A stretch of DNA of 64,000 nt from Sporosarcina sp. Marseille-Q4943 (GTDB lineage: Bacteria; Bacillota; Bacilli; Bacillales_A; Planococcaceae): the NCBI RefSeq assembly GCF_943736995.1, contig NZ_OX031157.1:434001-498000 (forward strand). The letters run 5' to 3'. Shown piece by piece: positions 9,820-23,615 of the stretch. The position numbers and the translations under genes are program-made. Numbering within the stretch: the stretch's first letter is position 1; each line of letters begins with the position of its first letter. Below the pieces are notes generated by a model. The model was not told the DNA's origin, did not search any database, and saw nothing but the letters and a program-made list of their open reading frames with translations.

Positions 9820-11508
9820 ATGGCATTTGACGGTTTATTCACCGCAGCGATGGTCGAAGAGCTGCAACAAATTAAAGACGGCCGAATTTCAAAAATTCAT
9901 CAGCCGAATGCACAGGAAGTCGTTCTATTAGTACGGGCAGGCAGAAGCAATTACAAACTTCTCATTTCCGCCCATCCATCGTACTCCCGTGTCCAGTTGA
10001 CTGATGAAACGATTGTAAATCCTTCGGAACCACCAATGTTTTGTATGGTGTTGAGGAAACATCTCGAAGGCGGAATGATCCAATCTGTTGCTCAATCTGG
10101 AAATGACCGGATCATTTCCTTCGATATCCGCGCAAAAAACGAAATCGGTGACGATATCCACCGCCGGTTGATCGTAGAAGTTATGGGAAGACATAGTAAT
10201 TTACTTTTGATTGATCCGGAACGCAATATGATCATCGATAGTATGAAACATTTGCCGCCATCCGTAAACAGTTATCGGACTGTTTTGCCTGGACAACCAT
10301 ATGTCCCTGCTCCCCCGCAAGACAAAATGGATCCTTTTGAGTTGGATGAAAAGGAGTTCCTAGCATTATTGCCAGAATGGGAGAATGCCAAACAAGTCGT
10401 CGGCAAACTTTCTGGCTTCTCGCCAATCCATGGAGAAGAGCTTTTACACCGGTTGCATGAAACAGAAGGAGATGCCTATCGGGTATTCAAGGATTTCCTG
10501 TCTTCATTCAAAGGTGGAACGCAAACACCGACGATTGCAGAGGTCGGGAATAAAACGATATTTTCAGCGACGACGTTAACATATGCCGATAAAACGGTCG
10601 CGACGTTCGAGACACTCGGAGAGCTGCTTGACAAGGTCTATTTCGCCCGAGCCGAACGGGAGCGGGTGAAATCTCAGGCGGCCGACTTGGAGCGCTGGCT
10701 TGATAACGAGATTGCAAAATTGAAATTGAAGATGGAGAAGCTGGACAAAGAGCAGAAAGCGGCAGGTAAGTTGGATACGTTCCAGTTGTATGGTGAACTG
10801 CTGACGGCAAATATTTATGCAATCAATAAAGGGGATCAGGAAGCCGTCGTCGACAACTATTATGAGGAAGGCACTACGGTAACGATCCCACTCGATCCTA
10901 GAAAGACGCCGATTGAAAATGCGCAGCGTTATTATTCCCGCTATACGAAGGCGAAAAATGCATTGATCATGATTGCGGAACAATTGGAGAAAGCGAAAGA
11001 AGACATCGACTATTTCGAGATGATCAAACAGCAGGTCATGCAAGCATCTCCGGAAGATATCGATGAAATTCGTGAGGAATTGGCGGAGTCTGGACTGATG
11101 CGGGCAAGAAGAGGCATGAAAAAACAGAAGCCGAAAAAGCCTTCGCCCGAGTCATATATTTCCTCGTCAGGCATTCCGATTTCGGTCGGGAAAAATAATA
11201 AGCAAAATGATTATTTGACGTTCAAGATTGCGGCAAGGGATCATGTGTGGCTCCATACAAAGGATATCCCAGGATCGCATGTCGTCATTCACTCCAATGA
11301 TCCCGATGAGCAGACGATTCAAGAAGCAGCGATTCTTTCGGCTTATTTCAGCAAAGCGAGAGGTTCGTCATCCGTTCCGGTCGACTTTACGGAGATCCGC
11401 CATGTGAAGAAACCGAACGGTGCAAAACCCGGCTTCGTCATTTATTTTGAGCAGAAGACATTGTTTGTCACGCCTGATGAGGATGTTGTCAGGAAGTTGA
11501 GGAAGTAA
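9820..11508 (+). CDS. rqcH: Ribosome quality control protein RqcH (NEMF/FbpA family)
   Basis: Binds stalled 50S-peptidyl-tRNA complexes and recruits tRNA-Ala to add C-terminal alanine tails that mark the nascent chain for degradation. The 562-residue protein shows an N-terminal NFACT-N domain starting AFDGLFTAAMVEEL, a long charged central coiled-coil region (about residues 270-430) and the C-terminal NFACT-R domain with WLHTKDIPGSHVVI. It was formerly annotated as a fibronectin-binding protein. The ATG at 9820 follows a good ribosome site (AAAGAGG); the longer upstream frame has no support. Confidence 0.95.
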   Translation: MAFDGLFTAAMVEELQQIKDGRISKIHQPNAQEVVLLVRAGRSNYKLLISAHPSYSRVQLTDETIVNPSEPPMFCMVLRKHLEGGMIQSVAQSGNDRIISFDIRAKNEIGDDIHRRLIVEVMGRHSNLLLIDPERNMIIDSMKHLPPSVNSYRTVLPGQPYVPAPPQDKMDPFELDEKEFLALLPEWENAKQVVGKLSGFSPIHGEELLHRLHETEGDAYRVFKDFLSSFKGGTQTPTIAEVGNKTIFSATTLTYADKTVATFETLGELLDKVYFARAERERVKSQAADLERWLDNEIAKLKLKMEKLDKEQKAAGKLDTFQLYGELLTANIYAINKGDQEAVVDNYYEEGTTVTIPLDPRKTPIENAQRYYSRYTKAKNALIMIAEQLEKAKEDIDYFEMIKQQVMQASPEDIDEIREELAESGLMRARRGMKKQKPKKPSPESYISSSGIPISVGKNNKQNDYLTFKIAARDHVWLHTKDIPGSHVVIHSNDPDEQTIQEAAILSAYFSKARGSSSVPVDFTEIRHVKKPNGAKPGFVIYFEQKTLFVTPDEDVVRKLRK

Positions 11509-11514
11509 TAAAAG

Positions 11515-11550
11515 GATTGCCATCACAAGCCAAGATGGCAATCTTTTTTT
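11515..11550 (+). terminator. Terminator of rqcH, probably bidirectional with pyrE
   Basis: GATTGCCAT (11515-11523) pairs perfectly with ATGGCAATC (11535-11543), followed by seven T. On the opposite strand the same stem is followed by CCTTTTATTAC, so it can also stop the pyr operon transcript. Confidence 0.9.
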
Positions 11551-11574
11551 AATGATTAATTTGGTTATACGATA

Positions 11575-12201
11575 TTACAATAATCCGGCTTTCAATTTCG
11601 TGTGCCATTCCAGTAAACCAGCCATTGACTCTGCTGTAATTGCTCCGCTTTCAATCGCCGCCTCAGCAAGAGCACCGAAATCCGTCAAACTCTTATACGG
11701 CAATCCCGCATCCTTAAATGCTTTATCCGCACTTTCGAGCTCATATGTAAAAATGGAGACAACGCCGGACACTTCAATTCTTTCAGATTGCAATGCTTCA
11801 ACGGCATTTAGACTGCTGCCCCCTGTAGAAATCAAATCTTCAATGATAACCGCTTTATCCTCAGGCTTCACTTTACCCTCAATTTGACGGCTTCTGCCAT
11901 GCCCCTTCGCTTTTGAACGGATATACACCATAGGAAGACCAAGAATGTCTGCCACCCATGCAGCATGAGGAATGCCGGCTGTTGCCGTTCCCGCAATAAG
12001 CGTCGTTTCAGGATAATATGTTTTAATTAACTCGGCGAGTCCTTCTGCAATTTGTTTGCGGCCGACTGGATCAGACATCGTCAATCGGTTATCACAATAG
12101 ATTGGCGACTTTATGCCCGAAGCCCATGTGAAAGGAGCCTCAGGACTTAGTTCCACCGCCCCGACATTCAATAAAATTTCTGCGATTTCCTTTTTATCCA
12201 A
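11575..12201 (-). CDS. pyrE: Orotate phosphoribosyltransferase
   Basis: Transfers ribose-5-phosphate from PRPP to orotate to make OMP. The 208-residue protein has the PRPP-binding signature VIIEDLISTGGSS and the FTWASGIKSPIYCD substrate loop near the N-terminus. Translation appears to start at a TTG directly after the pyrF stop codon, with AGAGGGG upstream. It is the last gene of the pyrimidine operon. Confidence 0.95.
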   Translation of the reverse strand: MDKKEIAEILLNVGAVELSPEAPFTWASGIKSPIYCDNRLTMSDPVGRKQIAEGLAELIKTYYPETTLIAGTATAGIPHAAWVADILGLPMVYIRSKAKGHGRSRQIEGKVKPEDKAVIIEDLISTGGSSLNAVEALQSERIEVSGVVSIFTYELESADKAFKDAGLPYKSLTDFGALAEAAIESGAITAESMAGLLEWHTKLKAGLL

Positions 12202-14592
<2,391 letters not shown>

Positions 14593-14596
<4 letters not shown>

Positions 14597-15900
14597 AAGA
14601 TCACCTGCTGTTTTGGCATATTATCCGGTTGATCCTGCCAAACGATGTTTCCTCCGTAGATTGTCGTTACAGGCCAACCCGCGCAAGTCCAGCCATCGAA
14701 CGGTGTATTTTTCCCTTTCGACAAAAACGTTTTCCGGTCGATTGTCTGTTCTTTATTTAAGTCAAGCAGGACGAGGTCGGCTTGCGCTCCAACTTTAATC
14801 TTTCCGTAAGGCAACCCGAATACGTCGGCAGGTTTTTCTGTCATCCAATCAATCAATTGCTTCAACGTCCATTCGCCCTTTTTCACAAAATGTGTGTAAA
14901 GAAGAGGGAATGCCGTTTCCAACCCTGTTATGCCAAAAGGCGCCTTTTCAAACCCTGCATTTTTCTCTTCCGCCGTGTGAGGAGCATGATCTGTCGCAAT
15001 GAAATCCAATGTTCCATCCATCAGCCCTTCCCGCAGTGCATGCAAATCCTCTAGCCCGCGTAAAGGTGGATTCATCTTCCAATCCGCGTCATCACCAGGG
15101 ATATCATCTTCCAAGAGAATAAGATGATGCGGACTCACTTCAGCCGTCACATGAACCCCCGCCTTCTTCGCATCACGGATGACCCTCACCGATTCTTTTG
15201 TGCTGACATGACACACATGATAATGAGCGCCAGCTGCTTCGGCGAGAAGAATATCTCTTGCGATATGGACCGATTCAGCGATGGATGGGATGCCTGGAAG
15301 TCCGAGTTCCTTGTTGCGCTTCCCTTCGTGCATCGCTCCGCCGTATATCAACGTATTATCTTCACAATGAGCTACAATCGGCATGCCGATCTTGGCTGCA
15401 TCCTGCATTGCCTCATACATCATTCCCGCCTGCTGGATGCCTACACCGTCATCTGTGAACGCGAAAGCGCCGTTCTCCTTCAGCTCTTTCAAGTTCGTCC
15501 GTTCTTTTCCGGCTTCCCTTATTGTAATGGAGGCGTATGGAAGAACGCGTATATGTGCGTTCTCAGCAATCAAGTTATTGACAAGCGATAAATTCTCCTT
15601 CGTGTCGGGGACAGGTCTTGTATTCGGCATGGCGCAAATTGTCGTATAACCGCCTTTAGCTGCCGCGAGAGTCCCCGTTTCAATCGTCTCTTTATGCTCA
15701 CCGCCAGGTTCGCGCAAATGGACGTGTACATCGATGAATCCAGGTGCCAACAAAAGGCCTTCTCCATCAATGACTTCAGAATTTTCAATATTTAAATCAG
15801 CGCCGATTTCAGTTATCCTCTCTCCCTCGATACGGACATCCGTCAGAACCATTTCACCTTCGTCATTCAATACATAGGCACTCTTAATGATTTTCTCCAT
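14593..15900 (-). CDS. pyrC: Dihydroorotase
   Basis: Zinc amidohydrolase that cyclises carbamoyl aspartate to dihydroorotate. The metal-binding [10 protein letters not shown] motif is near residue 60, with CHVST and TDHAPHT further on (type I class). Length of 435 residues fits. The start lies 34 bases inside the 3' end of pyrB, with GAAAGGAAGGG upstream. Confidence 0.96.
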
Positions 15901-16781
15901 GTCAATTCCCTTCCTTTCAATAGTACTTCTAAAATTGCAGCGCGTATGTATACGCCGTTTTCAACTTGTTTGTAAATTCTAGAACGTCTGCCCTCAACTA
16001 GACTTCCGGCTATTTCTACATCCCGATTCACTGGCGCAGGATGCATGATAATTGATCCAGGCTTCATCATTTTTTCCCTTTCCACTGTCAGCCCAAATCT
16101 TTGATGATATTCCTCTTTCGTAAATCTAGATTCACCATCATGTCTCTCATGCTGGACCCTCAGCAGCATGACAACATCACTCTCTTCGATTACTCCATCC
16201 CACTCACATACAGAAGGAAAATCGCCTGCCCACTCGGAAGGACATAGGAATGTTACATTTGCACCGAGCATTGTAAGAGCATCCGCATTCGATTTTGCGA
16301 CCCTGCTATGGGCGATGTCGCCCACAATAAGCACATTGAGTCCTTTGAAACCGCCAAACGCTTCTTTTATCGTGAACAGATCCAGTAGAGATTGAGTTGG
16401 ATGTTGCCCCGATCCGTCTCCGCCGTTAATAATTGCCAAATTCACTTTTCCAACCAGATCTTCGTAATAGCGTTCTTCCGGATGTCTAATAACGACTACA
16501 TCCATACCGATTTCTTCTAGTGTCCGAAGCGTGTCATATAAGCTTTCACCTTTAAGGGCACTCGAAGAACCTGCTTCAAAAGGGATTGTTTCAAGACCTA
16601 ATTTCCGCTCCGCCACTTCAAAGCTCATTTTTGTTCTTGTGCTCGGTTCAAAGAATAGATTGCTAACCATATATTTTTCGGGTAATTCGCGGATGCCATA
16701 CTGCTTGAGAATTTCTGCTCGATCCAAAATGGTCGTAATTTCATCGATTGATAAATCCTTCATTGACAACAGGTTTTTCAT
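15867..16781 (-). CDS. pyrB: Aspartate carbamoyltransferase catalytic subunit
   Basis: Condenses carbamoyl phosphate with aspartate, the committed step of pyrimidine synthesis. The carbamoyl-phosphate motif [12 protein letters not shown] is near residue 47 and [16 protein letters not shown] near 126. The frame extends upstream to 16859, but the ATG at 16781 has a good site (GGAAGGGG) and gives the standard 304 residues; the longer frame runs through the attenuator hairpin. No regulatory subunit gene (pyrI) is present, as is normal for Bacillales. Confidence 0.96.
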   Translation of the reverse strand: MKNLLSMKDLSIDEITTILDRAEILKQYGIRELPEKYMVSNLFFEPSTRTKMSFEVAERKLGLETIPFEAGSSSALKGESLYDTLRTLEEIGMDVVVIRHPEERYYEDLVGKVNLAIINGGDGSGQHPTQSLLDLFTIKEAFGGFKGLNVLIVGDIAHSRVAKSNADALTMLGANVTFLCPSEWAGDFPSVCEWDGVIEESDVVMLLRVQHERHDGESRFTKEEYHQRFGLTVEREKMMKPGSIIMHPAPVNRDVEIAGSLVEGRRSRIYKQVENGVYIRAAILEVLLKGRELTWRKSLRVPMY

Positions 16782-16807
16782 TTGGAAAATCCCCTTCCGA
16801 TTGGATA

Positions 16808-16915
16808 TAAAAATGGCCTTTCCACTATGTGGAAAGGCCAGTTGGGCATGACTGAACAACCGTCATCCATTTTGAATGACTGTTCGTCAACTGAACCTTT
16901 CCTTGTCTCTCAGTA
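16808..16915 (-). promoter_or_regulatory. PyrR-type attenuator between pyrP and pyrB
   Basis: The intergenic transcript carries a PyrR-site-like sequence (plus coordinates 16896-16915; minus strand GTACTGAGAGACAAGGAAAGG without its ends) followed by a strong terminator hairpin. In that hairpin TGGCCTTTCCAC pairs with GTGGAAAGGCCA (16814-16840) with a 3-base loop, then a T-run. By analogy with B. subtilis, UMP-bound PyrR would stabilise the anti-antiterminator and allow termination before pyrB. Confidence 0.85.
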
Positions 16916-16941
16916 CAATGTTAAAAGGTCTTCTATTCAGT

Positions 16942-18225
16942 TTAACTATCTGCCAAGCTATCATTCGACCTGCCCGGCAAGATGAGGTTTAAGAGTACAC
17001 CGACAATTGCAGCAAGCGCCATTCCTCCGACCTGGAACGTTTCGCTAATATGGATGGAAGCACCGCCGATGCCGATGACGAGAATGACCGAAGCGATGAC
17101 GAGATTCCGTTGCTGCCCAAAATCGACTTTGTGATCGACGAGCATCCTCAGTCCGGATGAAGCAATGATTCCGAACAGCAATATTGAGATTCCGCCAAGC
17201 ACCGCTTGAGGGATTGTCGCGATAACTGCCATCAGTTTCCCGATGAAGGAGAACAATATTGCGAACACCGCTGCGCCAATAATGACATAGACACTATAAA
17301 CACGTGTAATCGCCATGACTCCAATGTTTTCACCGTATGTCGTCTTCGGTGGACCGCCAAGTATTCCGCTAATGAGTGTTCCAAGTCCATCTCCTAAAAG
17401 CGACCGGTTTAAACCTGGGTCTTTAATAAAATCTTTATCGACGACGCGGCCGAGTACGAGCTGGTGTCCGATATGCTCTGAAATCGTAACGATTGATATC
17501 GGAACCATGATTGCCAGTAATGCCGGGGTGATGACAAATTCATAGTCTATTCCCGGAATCAGAAATTCTGGTATTTCAAACCAGGCAGCTTCATGCACTT
17601 TTGTGAAGTCCAATATTCCGATGGCCGCAGAGTAAATGTAACCGACGATTATTCCGATCAAAACAGGCATCAGACTGATTACTCCTCTAAAGAACATGAG
17701 GCAGATGATCGCCGCTGCCAATGTGACAATTGCGGCCGAGAAATGCAGGAGATTATATTGCGATTCACCATTCACTTGGATTGTACTTGCCATGCTTACT
17801 GCCGTTGGCGCTAACGCTAATCCAATCACCATAATGACCGGACCGACGACGATTGGCGGAAGGAATTTCATGATCCATCCGGAGCCCGTCGTCCATATTA
17901 CCAATGATACGATTGCATATACGAGAGCGACAAACATGCTGCCGATCATTGCGCTTCCGATTCCGCCTGTGCTCGTCGCCACTTGGATTGGCGCAATGAA
18001 GGCAAAGGATGAACCTAAGTACGCGGGAACTTTGAACCTTGTAACAAGGACAAAGATGATTGTCGCTATCCCACTTGTCAATAACGCGATGGCAGGGCTT
18101 AAGCCGACTAATTGCGGCACGAGGATCGTCGCCCCGAACATTGCAAACATATGCTGCAAACTGAGGGCAAGCCATCTCCCTGGAGCCGGCTTGTCGAGTA
18201 CGTCTAACACTTTGTTGTCATTCAT
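16942..18225 (-). CDS. pyrP: Uracil permease
   Basis: Proton-coupled uracil importer of the nucleobase/cation symporter-2 (UraA) family. The 427-residue protein has about 12-14 hydrophobic segments. Family motifs include LSLQHMFAMFGATILVP near the N-terminus, and SEHIGH and GGPPKTTYGEN in the substrate-binding half. It lies between pyrR and pyrB, so salvage uptake and synthesis are co-controlled. Confidence 0.95.
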   Translation of the reverse strand: MNDNKVLDVLDKPAPGRWLALSLQHMFAMFGATILVPQLVGLSPAIALLTSGIATIIFVLVTRFKVPAYLGSSFAFIAPIQVATSTGGIGSAMIGSMFVALVYAIVSLVIWTTGSGWIMKFLPPIVVGPVIMVIGLALAPTAVSMASTIQVNGESQYNLLHFSAAIVTLAAAIICLMFFRGVISLMPVLIGIIVGYIYSAAIGILDFTKVHEAAWFEIPEFLIPGIDYEFVITPALLAIMVPISIVTISEHIGHQLVLGRVVDKDFIKDPGLNRSLLGDGLGTLISGILGGPPKTTYGENIGVMAITRVYSVYVIIGAAVFAILFSFIGKLMAVIATIPQAVLGGISILLFGIIASSGLRMLVDHKVDFGQQRNLVIASVILVIGIGGASIHISETFQVGGMALAAIVGVLLNLILPGRSNDSLADS

Positions 18226-18266
18226 GATTTCACTCTCAATCCCTATCCAGTTTTTATTTTTTATTT

Positions 18267-18947
<681 letters not shown>

Positions 18948-18981
18948 GACTTTAAAGGTGTCGCTATTCATTTCATTGTTT

Positions 18982-19010
18982 AGTATAGTTGCCCGTTTTC
19001 ACTTTGTCAA
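18982..19010 (-). promoter_or_regulatory. pyr operon promoter (SigA type)
   Basis: The minus strand has TTGACA (19010-19005), a 17-bp spacer and TATACT (18987-18982). It starts right after the rluD stop codon and drives the whole pyr operon through the leader attenuator. Confidence 0.93.
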
Positions 19011-19015
19011 CGATT

Positions 19016-19921
19016 TTAAGTACGCATTTTTTCAATCAATGCTCTAAAGTCTTCCGGCAAAGGCTGTGTAAACTCCAAGTACTCCCCGGTGCGAGGGTGT
19101 TTGAAGCCGATCGTGCCAGCGTGCAATGCTTGTCCGTTGAAGTCGATTGTCTTTTTCGGACCATATTTCGGATCACCTGCAAGCGGATAACCGATGTACT
19201 TCATATGCACCCGTATTTGGTGGGTCCTTCCAGTCTCCAGACGGCATTCCACCAACGTAAAATCGCCGAAACGGTCCAACACTTTGAAGTGGGTGACAGC
19301 ATGCTTCCCTTTGTCTATAACTGTCATGCTTTGCCGATCTTTCGGATCCCTTCCGATCGGTGCGTCGATCGTACCTTGGTCATGTGGGATATGACCGTGG
19401 ACGAGTGCTGTGTAAATGCGTGTTACCGATTTCTCGACGAGCTGATTGACGAGTGATACATGCGCTTGATCATTTTTGGCTACCATGAGCAAGCCTGAAG
19501 TGTCTTTGTCAATCCGATGGACAATCCCCGGACGCATGACGCCGTTTATTCCCGAAAGGTCTTTCACTTGATACATTAAACCGTTCACAAGAGTGCCCGT
19601 AGCATGCCCAGGCGCTGGGTGGACCACCATTCCGCGAGGTTTGTTCACGACAAGCACATCCGTATCTTCATAGACGATTTCCAGATTGAGATCTTCCGCT
19701 ACGATGTCGAGCTCCTCGAGTTCAGGCTCCATCACTTGGATGACATCCCCAGTTTTCACTTTATAGTTTGATTTTACGATTGCTTCATTTACGAGAACTG
19801 CCCCGTCCTTCATCCATTGCTGGATTTGCGTGCGGGACCAATCTGCATTGATTTCCGATAGCACTTTATCAATTCTGCCGGTTCCATGTTCTTCTGTTAT
19901 TACAATTTCGTGCGGTTCCAT
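19016..19921 (-). CDS. rluD: 23S rRNA pseudouridine synthase, RluD/YlyB type
   Basis: RluA-family pseudouridine synthase. An N-terminal S4 RNA-binding domain (about residues 15-75) precedes the catalytic domain, in which the nucleophilic Asp lies in HRIDKDTSGLL near residue 139. The 301-residue length fits. It overlaps the lspA stop by one base (TAATG), matching the lspA-rluD pair upstream of pyrR in B. subtilis (ylyB). The exact target uridines cannot be assigned from sequence alone. Confidence 0.92.
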   Translation of the reverse strand: MEPHEIVITEEHGTGRIDKVLSEINADWSRTQIQQWMKDGAVLVNEAIVKSNYKVKTGDVIQVMEPELEELDIVAEDLNLEIVYEDTDVLVVNKPRGMVVHPAPGHATGTLVNGLMYQVKDLSGINGVMRPGIVHRIDKDTSGLLMVAKNDQAHVSLVNQLVEKSVTRIYTALVHGHIPHDQGTIDAPIGRDPKDRQSMTVIDKGKHAVTHFKVLDRFGDFTLVECRLETGRTHQIRVHMKYIGYPLAGDPKYGPKKTIDFNGQALHAGTIGFKHPRTGEYLEFTQPLPEDFRALIEKMRT

Positions 19922-20397
19922 TATGTCACCTTTTTCTTGTTCTTTTTTTCATCTGCAATGACGTGAAGGATAATAAAGACGACGCCGACCGTCAATGCTG
20001 CGTCGGCCACGTTGAATATTGGAAAGTCATAATTGATGACAGGGATGAGGACATCAATGAAGTCAACAACCTCTTTCCGAACTAATCGGTCGATGAAGTT
20101 TCCGATCGCTCCGCCCAATAAAAACATCAGGCTGGCACTTAATAATTTGCTGCCCTTCGCTTCTTTGTGGAAAAAATAGATGATGCCGACGACAACTATT
20201 ATTGTGACGATATAAAATAACCACATCTGCCCTTCCAGCATTCCCCATGCCGCTCCTTTATTCCGGTGCGATAAGAGTGCCAAATAAGGTTCCGCGATGG
20301 GGATTCGCTCCCCAAGATTCATGTTCTGCACAACAAGCCATTTTGTCAGTTGATCGAGCAATATTAAAAAAATAGCCAACCCATAATAAAGTATCAA
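19921..20397 (-). CDS. lspA: Lipoprotein signal peptidase II
   Basis: Aspartic membrane protease that cleaves prolipoprotein signal peptides after lipidation. Four hydrophobic helices are visible. The catalytic Asp pair is in GNFIDRL and FNVADAAL, and SHRNKGAAWG is the conserved periplasmic-side loop. The open frame reaches 20514, but homologues start at the first helix; a TTG at 20397 with GGGGG upstream gives 158 residues and is the best start. Confidence 0.94.
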   Translation of the reverse strand: MILYYGLAIFLILLDQLTKWLVVQNMNLGERIPIAEPYLALLSHRNKGAAWGMLEGQMWLFYIVTIIVVVGIIYFFHKEAKGSKLLSASLMFLLGGAIGNFIDRLVRKEVVDFIDVLIPVINYDFPIFNVADAALTVGVVFIILHVIADEKKNKKKVT

Positions 20398-20479
20398 TCC
20401 AAAAACCCCCGTCCGACAGTTTCTGCTCCATTTTACCACAAAATGATTCCAATCATGAAATTGGCATGCGTTTAACGGA

Positions 20480-20528
20480 AAAGAAAAAGACTGTTGCAAC
20501 AGGAACAAAGCCACCGTTGCAAACAGCC
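20480..20528 (-). terminator. Terminator of ileS
   Basis: Minus-strand GGCTGTTTGCAAC pairs with GTTGCAACAGTC (one bulge), followed by TTTTTCTTTT. It lies just after the ileS stop codon. Confidence 0.85.
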
Positions 20529-20541
20529 TTTACCAAAATGC

Positions 20542-23304
20542 TTATGAATAATATTTTTTCACGACTTCAGCACAACGTGAGCATAGCTCTGGATGGTCTG
20601 AATCTGTGCCGACAGTTTCAGAAATCGTCCAGCAGCGGTCACATTTTTCACCGTCCGCTTTTTCTACAAGAACAGTTGCGGAGTCAAGTTTTAGCGCTTC
20701 TGATGGCAAACTACCTTCTTCGCCTTCCACGAATTTGGAAACGATGAAGAATTGAGCGTAATCGATATCGTTCGCCGCAAAGATGCCGGCCATCTTTTCT
20801 GGCAAGGCAACGGTCACTTTCGCTTCGAGCGATTTACCGATCACTTTTGCATTTCTTGCCTCTTCAAGCGCCTTCAAAACATCATCGCGCACAAGCATCA
20901 ATTGGCCGAAACGCTCGCGAAGTGCGTCTGCTTGATCTCCAAGGTCTTCCGCTTGCGGCATGTCAGTCAACTGTACGCTTTCCTCTTCGACATGCTCTAG
21001 ATATGCCCATAGCTCATCCGTCGTATGTGGGATGATCGGCGTCAATAGTTTCAACAGAGCGAGAAGTGAATCGTACATGACGGTCTGCATCGCACGGCGG
21101 TGCGGATGATCGACGCCTTCAATATAAACGACGTCTTTTGCAATATCTAGATAGAACGAGCTCAATTCGCCTGTACAGAAATTGTTCACTGCATGATAGA
21201 CGCCTGCAAACTCGTATTTCTCGTAAGCTTCAAGGACTTCATTGATCAAATCTTGCAACTTCACATAAACGTATTGGTCGATCGGACGCATATCATTGAA
21301 TTCAACACGGTCAGAAGCCGGATTGAAATCTGCAACGTTTCCATGCAGGAAGCGGAGCGTATTTCGGATCTTGCGGTATACTTCCGATACTTGCTTGAAG
21401 TTCGAATCGGAAACCCGTACATCTGCCGTATAATCGACGGACGACACCCATAGACGAAGGATATCGGCACCTAGTTGATTCATCACTTTTGAAGGTACGA
21501 TGACGTTGCCGAGCGACTTGCTCATTTTGCGTCCTTCCCCATCCAATGTGAATCCGTGGCTCAGTAGCCCTTTGTATGGAGCGATTCCATTGATGGCGAC
21601 ACTTGTCGTCAAGGATGAGTTGAACCATCCACGATATTGGTCGGAGCCTTCCAAGTACAAGTCAGCTGGATAGACGAGATCGTCCCTTTCCACTAACACG
21701 CCTTGATGTGTAGAACCGGAATCGAACCAGACGTCCATAATATCCGTCTCTTTTGAAAATTGGCCATTCGGGCTGCCTTCATGCTTGAAACCTTCCGGAA
21801 GCAGGTCTTTCGCTTCCCTTTCAAACCAAATATTTGAACCATGTTCCCTGAACAGTTTTGCAACATGTGCAATCGTTTCATCAGTAAGGATGGCTTCTCC
21901 ATTTTCCGCATAAAATACCGGAATCGGAACTCCCCACACACGCTGGCGTGAAATACACCAGTCGCCACGGTCGCGCACCATATTGTACAAACGTGTCTCG
22001 CCCCATGAAGGAGTGAACTTTGTATTGCGGATCGCTTCAAGCAATTCACTACGGAATGATTCGATGGATGCGAACCATTGTGCTGTCGCGCGGAAAATGA
22101 CCGGTTTTTTCGTACGCCAATCGTGTGGATACGAGTGAGTGATGAAGGAGAGTTTCAACAGAGCTCCTTCTTCTTCCAATCTTTTCGTCACTTCTTTATT
22201 TGCATCTTCATAAAATAATCCTTCAAAGCCAGGCGCCTCATCAGTCATGACACCTCGGTCATTGATTGGAGACAATGCGTCGATACCATATTGTTTTGAC
22301 ACGTAGAAGTCGTCTTCACCATGCCCAGGAGCAGTATGAACACAGCCCGTTCCAGCCTCGGCCGTGACATGCTCACCTAACATGACTAGAGAATCACGAT
22401 TGTATAGCGGGTGTTTCGCAATTACCCTGTCCAGATCTGAACCTTTTAGCTCAGTAACAACTTCATACGATTCCCAGCCGATTTCTTTCGCAACAAACTC
22501 AACGAGATCTTTCGCCATGAGGAACTTATTTCCTTCCACATTGACGATTGCGTAAGTGAATTCTGGATGGACTGAAATTCCGAGGTTTGCAGGAATCGTC
22601 CAAGGCGTCGTCGTCCAGATGACGATTTTTACATCTTCGCTTACAACACCGCGACCGTCCTTGATCGGGAATGCAACGTAAATGGAAGGTGATTTTTTAT
22701 CTTTGTATTCGATTTCCGCCTCAGCTAATGCCGATTCACTTGAAGGGGACCAGTAGACAGGCTTCAGACCTTTGTAAATATAGCCTTTCTTAGCCATCTC
22801 GCCGAATACTTGGATTTGCCTTGCTTCAAATTCAGGCTTTAAAGTGATATACGGATTTTCCCAGTTGCCACGTACGCCGATACGTTTAAATTGGGAACGT
22901 TGGCTGTCGATTTGACTGTAAGCATACTCCTCGCACATCTTTCTGAATTCGGCGACAGAAAGCTCCTTACGATTGACGCCTTTGTTGACGAGAGCTTGCT
23001 CGATTGGAAGACCGTGTGTATCCCAGCCCGGCACGTAAGGTGCGTGGAAGCCGGTCATCGATTTATGACGAACGATCATGTCTTTCAGCACTTTGTTCAG
23101 TGCATGCCCCATGTGCAAATCACCATTCGCATATGGCGGTCCGTCGTGAAGAACGAAGAATGGGCGTCCTTCGGTCCGTTTTTGCACTTTTTCGTAGATG
23201 TTCATTTCTTCCCATTTCGCTTGCATATCAGGTTCTTTGTTTGGCAAGTTGCCACGCATCGGAAATTCTGTTTTCGGCATGAGCAATGTGTCTTTGTAAT
23301 CCAT
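20542..23304 (-). CDS. ileS: Isoleucyl-tRNA synthetase
   Basis: Class I synthetase charging tRNA-Ile. The HIGH motif appears as [11 protein letters not shown] near residue 62 and the KMSKS loop as [10 protein letters not shown] near residue 595. An editing (CP1) domain lies between them and a C-terminal zinc finger carries CDRCW and CSRC. Length is 920 residues, the standard bacterial size. A T-box leader controls it by tRNA-Ile charging. Confidence 0.98.
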   Translation of the reverse strand: MDYKDTLLMPKTEFPMRGNLPNKEPDMQAKWEEMNIYEKVQKRTEGRPFFVLHDGPPYANGDLHMGHALNKVLKDMIVRHKSMTGFHAPYVPGWDTHGLPIEQALVNKGVNRKELSVAEFRKMCEEYAYSQIDSQRSQFKRIGVRGNWENPYITLKPEFEARQIQVFGEMAKKGYIYKGLKPVYWSPSSESALAEAEIEYKDKKSPSIYVAFPIKDGRGVVSEDVKIVIWTTTPWTIPANLGISVHPEFTYAIVNVEGNKFLMAKDLVEFVAKEIGWESYEVVTELKGSDLDRVIAKHPLYNRDSLVMLGEHVTAEAGTGCVHTAPGHGEDDFYVSKQYGIDALSPINDRGVMTDEAPGFEGLFYEDANKEVTKRLEEEGALLKLSFITHSYPHDWRTKKPVIFRATAQWFASIESFRSELLEAIRNTKFTPSWGETRLYNMVRDRGDWCISRQRVWGVPIPVFYAENGEAILTDETIAHVAKLFREHGSNIWFEREAKDLLPEGFKHEGSPNGQFSKETDIMDVWFDSGSTHQGVLVERDDLVYPADLYLEGSDQYRGWFNSSLTTSVAINGIAPYKGLLSHGFTLDGEGRKMSKSLGNVIVPSKVMNQLGADILRLWVSSVDYTADVRVSDSNFKQVSEVYRKIRNTLRFLHGNVADFNPASDRVEFNDMRPIDQYVYVKLQDLINEVLEAYEKYEFAGVYHAVNNFCTGELSSFYLDIAKDVVYIEGVDHPHRRAMQTVMYDSLLALLKLLTPIIPHTTDELWAYLEHVEEESVQLTDMPQAEDLGDQADALRERFGQLMLVRDDVLKALEEARNAKVIGKSLEAKVTVALPEKMAGIFAANDIDYAQFFIVSKFVEGEEGSLPSEALKLDSATVLVEKADGEKCDRCWTISETVGTDSDHPELCSRCAEVVKKYYS

Positions 23305-23323
23305 CCTGTTTCCTCCTTTGGAA

Positions 23324-23570
23324 ATAAAAAAACCCCGTCCCTATGTAAGGGACGAGGGATTATTCTCGCGTTACCACCCTAGTTGCAGCATGATAAAATC
23401 ATACTGCCTCTCAGAACACCATAACGGGGTGCATCCGGGATTGATTTTCGTCAATCCGGCTCTGGAGTGATTTTCGTTTCCGTTTCAGACCAGGCTCCCA
23501 CCGCCCCCGGCTCGCTATGCATGAATTTCGGAAAGTACTCTCTCTTTCAACGCCTGTTCCTGCTTATATG
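23324..23570 (-). promoter_or_regulatory. T-box riboswitch (tRNA-Ile) upstream of ileS
   Basis: The minus-strand leader contains the T-box core AGGGTGGTAACGCG (23380-23367) followed by a terminator hairpin with CGTCCCT/AGGGACG arms (23336-23354) and seven T. Further upstream the sequence GAAAATCACTCC fits a specifier loop with codon ATC at 23471-23469, which is isoleucine and agrees with the downstream gene. Uncharged tRNA-Ile should pair with the antiterminator and allow ileS transcription. Confidence 0.95.
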
Positions 23571-23576
23571 GTCATT

Positions 23577-23606
23577 ATTATATGTGTGAATGAGTTGGAA
23601 TGTCAA
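23577..23606 (-). promoter_or_regulatory. ileS promoter (SigA type)
   Basis: Perfect TTGACA (23606-23601) and TATAAT (23582-23577) on the minus strand with an 18-bp spacer, starting 9 bases after the divIVA stop codon. Confidence 0.93.
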
Positions 23607-23615
23607 GCATCCCTG

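Noticed and set aside
10508..11043. Long open frames on the minus strand inside rqcH
   Set aside because: They run antisense to a well-conserved gene, have no ribosome sites and show no recognisable motifs; typical shadow frames.
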